This document shows, in pieces, positions 60,326-64,000 of a DNA stretch of 64,000 bases (positions are counted from its first letter, which is position 1; the number at the start of each line of letters is the position of its first letter). Position numbers and translations under genes: made by a program. The notes below the pieces were generated by a model. That model was not told the origin of the DNA. It was given only the letters and a program-made list of their open reading frames with translations, and ran no database searches. The DNA is from CAVZBW01 sp963778465 (GTDB taxonomy: Bacteria > Actinomycetota > Acidimicrobiia > Acidimicrobiales > RAAP-2): positions 620,001 through 684,000 of the forward strand of contig CAVZUK010000003.1 in the NCBI GenBank assembly GCA_963778465.1, read 5' to 3'.

Positions 60326-61039
60326 ATGCTCGACCGTTGTCGGCACGAAGTGGAGACGGGGAGGAGAGACGACGTGGTGCCGAAGCGGTCCCGGGCTCAA
60401 GCGTTGAGGTGGAGAGACCGGTGGCTGACGGGGGCGCGCGCCTTGCTGGTCGCCAGTCTGGTCACGGCCGGTATCGTGCCCGTCGTCACCCTCTCGAGCG
60501 GGCCGGCCAGCGGCGCGAATCCACGGTCGGCTGCCGCGTCCGCGACACACACCGTTGCGGCGAGGACCGCGCTTCGGAGGAATCCGACACCGTTCGATCC
60601 CGACCACGGCAGCTGCGCGCCGACTTCGGACCAGCCCTGCACGATCAGCGGCACGTTCCGCTGTGGGAGCAACGCGAAGGGGCAGTCGGGTACGAGCTGT
60701 GTCTGGGTCAAGACGCCGGGATTCTTCATCACCGACCGACACGGTGTGTTCAATTGGCTCTGGTCGTGTCCTCAGGGTCATCGCTACCCGTTCCTGGTCC
60801 TGGTCGGATTCGATCCGCTGTGGGAAGACCTCAGCTCGAATTACACGTACGTCTTACCGGTGAGTGGCACGCCCTTCCGGCACTACGGGGGCTTCTCCGA
60901 CCGGTACTACTCGTACCGGGGCGACAGGAATGGTGCCCGAGGGTACGTCTCCCTCCTCTTTCGGATAGACCACGAGGGGGAACGAGCGCAGGCGCGATTT
61001 GCGTGCTCGAACACCATCGCCAACACCGCCCTTCCCTAG
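60326..61039 (+). CDS. Secreted cysteine-containing protein, unknown
   Basis: A 237-residue protein with a twin-basic N terminus and a hydrophobic segment (RALLVASLVTAGIVPVVTLSSGPASGA) that looks like a signal peptide about 30-55 residues in; a start at GTG 60374 would make it conventional. The mature part has six Cys (SCAPTSDQPCTI, RCGSNA, SCVWVK, SCPQGH, FACSN), so three disulfides are possible, and aromatic-rich strands (FRHYGGFSDRYYSYRG). No family recognised. It may be a substrate of the VKOR system encoded at 11.3-13.2 kb. Confidence 0.6.
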   Translation: MLDRCRHEVETGRRDDVVPKRSRAQALRWRDRWLTGARALLVASLVTAGIVPVVTLSSGPASGANPRSAAASATHTVAARTALRRNPTPFDPDHGSCAPTSDQPCTISGTFRCGSNAKGQSGTSCVWVKTPGFFITDRHGVFNWLWSCPQGHRYPFLVLVGFDPLWEDLSSNYTYVLPVSGTPFRHYGGFSDRYYSYRGDRNGARGYVSLLFRIDHEGERAQARFACSNTIANTALP

Positions 61040-61062
61040 GTGGGCAAGGGGAGGTCCACTGT

Positions 61063-61353
61063 CTATTGCGTGGAGCTCAGCAGGTACGTCCCTGTCGCTT
61101 TGAGCGGTTGGACTTCGGTGAACTGGCTGGTCGGTCCCCTCGTCCCGCCCCCGAGGTTCATGTTCGAACCCAGGGCCATGAAGTTGTTTGACGACCCGTT
61201 GATGTTGAGGCCGCCGCTGCCCGTGGCCACACCCTGCTGGTAGCTGGCCTGGCCGGTCTTGGTGACGCAGAAGACACCGAGGATCGTGGCTGCCGACTCT
61301 GCGAGCGATTGGATCCACCGGCGTATGGAGCTGCCAGGATGGCGCCGTGTCAA
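61063..61353 (-). CDS. Small Gly/Ser/Asn-rich protein, hypothetical
   Basis: A 96-residue minus-strand frame. Its last about 65 residues (GQASYQQGVATGSGGLNINGSS, then ALGSNMNLGGGTRG) have about 85% GC third positions, a strong coding sign. The first 30 residues fit less well, so the gene may be short or N-terminally degraded. The repetitive Gly/Asn content suggests an exported or fibrous product. It is convergent with the secreted Cys-containing gene and divergent from the GH30 gene. Confidence 0.45.
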   Translation of the reverse strand: MTRRHPGSSIRRWIQSLAESAATILGVFCVTKTGQASYQQGVATGSGGLNINGSSNNFMALGSNMNLGGGTRGPTSQFTEVQPLKATGTYLLSSTQ

Positions 61354-61459
61354 TCGCTTGTTGCAGCAACGTGTCCGCAGAAGGTTTCATGTCGCACACA
61401 ACGTCGGAACGACACCTCGAGGCCTTGCCCGAAGGTCATCGCGAGGGGGAGACGCACTC

Positions 61460-62884
61460 ATGGCCGTTCGAGGACTCCGGGCCCTGCTCTTGGCCTGCTT
61501 TTTTGTGGCTGCGATGGTCGTGTCGACCCGGCCGGCTTCCGCCACGCCGGAGGGGGTGTCGGCGAGCGTCGACGGCAACGCGACCTATCAGCGGATCGCC
61601 GGTTTCGGCTCCTCCGAGGCGTTCTTGCAGGCCAAGCTCCTCATGGGCGATCCGCCTTCGGTGCAGACCGAAGTGCTCGACCTTCTCTACAGCAGGGACT
61701 CCGGCGCCGGCCTGACCATCCTCAGGAACCAGATCGGTTCGACGTCACTCTTCGGGACGATCGAGCCGACGGCGCCCGCCGGACCCACCGCCGCGCCGAC
61801 GTACGCGCCGCTCGGAGACGACGACGGCCAGCTGTGGCTCGCGGCGACCATCAAGCGGGACTACGGCGTCGACCACTTCATCGCCGACTCCTGGGGCGCC
61901 CCGTCCTTCATGAAGACGAATGGTTCGGACACCCATGGCGGCATGCTCTGCGGTGCGCCGGGGACGCACTGTGCGAGCGGCGACTGGCGCGGGGCGTACG
62001 CCGACTATCTGGTGCAGTACGCACGGGACTACGCGGCCGTAGGGCTCCCGCTCGAGTTCATCGACTTCGAGAACGAGGGCAACCTGGCTGCGGCCGGCTA
62101 CACGAGCATGATCATGAGCCCGCGCCAGACGGCCGACTTCGCACCGGTGCTCGGCGACGCGTTGGCCAGGTCCGGCCTTCCCACGCGCGTCCAATGCTGC
62201 GACACCGAGGGTTGGAACTATGCGGCGCGCTACGCCCGCGCCCTCGAGGCCTACCGACCTGCGGCCCGGACGGTCAGGGCCTTCTCCAGCCACGGCTACA
62301 CCAAGGAACCCGCGTCGCCGCTTCCCGGATGGTCCGAGCCCGTCTGGGAGACGGAATGGTCGACGTTGGACCGTTGGGACCCGGCCTGGGACGACGGGAC
62401 ACGCGCCTCGGGCTTCTCCTGGGCGGAGAACCTCTACGCCGGGCTGGCCGACGCGAACCTCGACGCCTTCTTCTACTGGTGGGGCACCAGCCAGATCGGC
62501 GACGACAACCAGAGCCTGGTCCGGGTCGACGGCACGACCGTGACGCCGTCCGCGCGCCTGTGGGCCTTCGCGAACTACAGCCGTTTCGTGCGGCCGGGCG
62601 CGATCCGCATCGGCACCGGCTCCGGCGACCACCATCTCGATCTCACGGCGTTCCGGAACACGAACGGAACCGTCGCCGTCGTCGCCCTCAACACGGACAC
62701 GCATCCGGTGCAGGTGAGCTTCTCGTTGTCGGGTGCGGGGCTGCCGAGGAAGGGTTCGGCCACTCCGTACCTGAGCGATGCCTCGGCCGACACGGCGGCC
62801 CAGCCCGCGGTGAGGATCGGCGGCGGATCCTTCCGGACGACCCTTCCGGAGCGAGCGTTGGTCACCTACGTCCTCCGGGCTTGA
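61460..62884 (+). CDS. Secreted glycoside hydrolase family 30-like enzyme
   Basis: A 474-residue exported protein. A signal peptide ends near residue 30 (LACFFVAAMVVSTRPASA). The barrel has YQRIAGFGSSEAF at its start, FIDFENEGNLAAAGY with the acid/base Glu (Asn-Glu pair), and EPVWETEWSTLD with the nucleophile Glu; a beta-sandwich region follows (TVAVVALNTDTHPVQVSFSL). GH30 enzymes cut glucuronoxylan, beta-1,6-galactan or glucosylceramide. Which of these applies is not visible. ATG 61460 is preceded by GGGGGA. It may be used on plant or microbial polysaccharides. Confidence 0.85.
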   Translation: MAVRGLRALLLACFFVAAMVVSTRPASATPEGVSASVDGNATYQRIAGFGSSEAFLQAKLLMGDPPSVQTEVLDLLYSRDSGAGLTILRNQIGSTSLFGTIEPTAPAGPTAAPTYAPLGDDDGQLWLAATIKRDYGVDHFIADSWGAPSFMKTNGSDTHGGMLCGAPGTHCASGDWRGAYADYLVQYARDYAAVGLPLEFIDFENEGNLAAAGYTSMIMSPRQTADFAPVLGDALARSGLPTRVQCCDTEGWNYAARYARALEAYRPAARTVRAFSSHGYTKEPASPLPGWSEPVWETEWSTLDRWDPAWDDGTRASGFSWAENLYAGLADANLDAFFYWWGTSQIGDDNQSLVRVDGTTVTPSARLWAFANYSRFVRPGAIRIGTGSGDHHLDLTAFRNTNGTVAVVALNTDTHPVQVSFSLSGAGLPRKGSATPYLSDASADTAAQPAVRIGGGSFRTTLPERALVTYVLRA

Positions 62885-62909
62885 TCGGTTCTTCGAGGCC
62901 GTCCTCGGG

Positions 62910-64000
62910 TCAGCCGGGGTCCGCGTCGAGGGCCGCCAGCGCGCCGCCCAGCCCGGCGCGGGTCAACCGATCCACGAGCTCGTCGGCGCCCGCAGCGGGG
63001 CGCCCGGCCCGCCGCGCCGCCAGGAGGCGATCGGTCTCGGTCCGCAGCCCCCAGCTGCGGGCACCCAGGCGATCGCATGCCTCGAGCGAGCGGGCGAAGT
63101 GGTGGTCGGCGAGGTCGAACCGTCCCTGCCGGGCGGCGAGCCTCCCGAGCGAACGATCGACCGGGCCGAATTCGGAGACGAACATGGTGGCGATCGAGAA
63201 GCTGCCCGCCAGGGGGGCCAGATCCTCCGCCAGCCGCGCCACGGCATCGTCGTCGCCTACGGCACTCGCCACCTCGGCCGCGACGCACAGCTCCCACTCC
63301 CAGAGATCCGACTGACGGAATCTCGGCAGCTGCGGGAGGATCTCGGCCAGAAGGGACCGCGCTCCCTCGACGTCGCCTTCGAGCACCGTGACGAGGGTCG
63401 TGCCGAGTGACAGGGCCAGCAGCCCCGACTCGGCGATCGGCGCGCCGCCGGCCTCCGGGGGGGCCTCCAGCAGGGGCCGCAGCTGCCCGAGGTTCCCCCG
63501 GTGGAAGGCCGAGAGGAAGAGGTGGCCTCCAAACGCACCCAGCGCATCGGGTATGCCGAAGCGCTGGCCGATCTCGAGGGCCGCAACGGCGTGGTCGTCG
63601 GCGCTCCCGAAGTCCCCGTGCATGCCCTCCCAGCTGGACACCGCCACCTCGTATCCCCAGCGGAGCCCGGGATGCTCCAGCCGATCGGTCAGGTCGCGGA
63701 TGCGTTCGAGCTCCCGTTCGACCAGTGCTCCGTCGCCCTTCGCGGCATCCAAGGAGAGCTTCCCGAGGACGGCTCGGGCAAGGAGCCACCTGTTGCCGGT
63801 GACCGACGTGACTTCCTCGAGCCGCTCCCACCATCTGCGGCGATCTTCGGGACTCGGGCAAAAGTTCCCCCTCGTGTGGCAGACGATCTCCAGGAGCTCC
63901 GCGTCGCCCGTGGCGACGGCGTGTTCCTCCGCAGCGGTCTCGATCTCGTCGAGCTGGGCCGGATCGGTCAGGTGTCCGGGTCGCAACAGCGCATCACCGG
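62910..64000 (-). CDS. C-terminal TPR-like part of a large regulator, truncated by the window
   Basis: An open minus-strand frame of at least 363 residues that is not closed at its 5' side. It is all-helical, alanine/leucine-rich and repeats a tetratricopeptide-like pattern (for example DDHAVAALEIGQRFGIPDALGAFGG, LADHHFARSLEACDRLGARSWGL). This fits the C-terminal helical repeat of AfsR/SARP, LuxR-type or adenylate-cyclase-type STAND regulators of actinomycetes. The regulatory or catalytic head would be to the right. The internal TTG at 63986 is not the real start because the frame continues upstream. Confidence 0.75.
   Translation of the reverse strand, partial: GDALLRPGHLTDPAQLDEIETAAEEHAVATGDAELLEIVCHTRGNFCPSPEDRRRWWERLEEVTSVTGNRWLLARAVLGKLSLDAAKGDGALVERELERIRDLTDRLEHPGLRWGYEVAVSSWEGMHGDFGSADDHAVAALEIGQRFGIPDALGAFGGHLFLSAFHRGNLGQLRPLLEAPPEAGGAPIAESGLLALSLGTTLVTVLEGDVEGARSLLAEILPQLPRFRQSDLWEWELCVAAEVASAVGDDDAVARLAEDLAPLAGSFSIATMFVSEFGPVDRSLGRLAARQGRFDLADHHFARSLEACDRLGARSWGLRTETDRLLAARRAGRPAAGADELVDRLTRAGLGGALAALDADPG

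Overview
The window looks like chromosomal DNA of a high-GC actinomycete (Actinomycetota). The evidence is a WhiB-type regulator, an orphan GlnR-like regulator beside two glutamine synthetases, a MurT/GatD lipid II amidating pair, a two-protein TrkA system, a pair of ArsA-fold ATPases and a lysine/alanine-tailed topoisomerase I. An Acidimicrobiia-like or uncultured lineage is my guess; no rRNA gene is present to test it.

Layout. 0-3.6 kb: the end of a class A beta-lactamase-like protein, a secreted protein, a GNAT acetyltransferase and an IS110-family transposase with inverted repeats downstream. 3.6-7.3 kb: a glycosyltransferase fused in frame to MurT, then GatD, then tRNA-Pro. 7.3-19.5 kb: conserved core with CorC-like protein, response regulator, two ArsA ATPases, WhiB with a possible leader, VKOR plus a thioredoxin-like partner, NUDIX, metallo-beta-lactamase fold, Mrp, an A-type Fe-S carrier, a small [2Fe-2S]/molybdopterin-like protein and RidA. 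19.5-24.1 kb: nitrogen block (GlnR-like, two GS lacking the adenylylation tyrosine). 24.2-30.4 kb: sigma factor, HAD phosphatase, and TrkA pair divergent from a KimA-like transporter fused to an OB domain. 30.6-38.0 kb: H+-pyrophosphatase with two +1 frameshifts, TopA, Tmk, HolB and tRNA-Thr.

From tRNA-Thr (38.0 kb) to a 47-bp copy of its 3' end (44.5 kb) lies an island of about 6.4 kb. It holds a broken HNH nuclease, a broken partner gene, dienelactone hydrolase, MarR/cupin and a serine hydrolase; a degenerate tyrosine integrase sits just beyond. From 45 to 53 kb accessory genes (NAD-binding protein, proline iminopeptidase, second sigma factor) alternate with gene-poor, decayed DNA. From 52.8 kb on the genes are envelope-directed: a 1202-residue pentapeptide/Ig-like secreted protein, a lipoprotein, a coupled ferritin-like/PlsC/DUF998 lipid cluster, two small exported or hypothetical proteins, a GH30 glycosidase and the C-terminal part of a helical-repeat regulator.

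Likely joint functions: MurT-GatD amidate the lipid II stem peptide; GlnR-like and the two GS handle nitrogen; the TrkA pair and KimA-like protein handle potassium; VKOR and its partner form disulfides in exported proteins; Tmk, HolB and TopA belong to replication. The most unusual items are the glycosyltransferase-MurT fusion, the transporter-OB fusion, the two hppA frameshifts that create the same 10-mer in opposite orientation, and the tRNA-Thr island.
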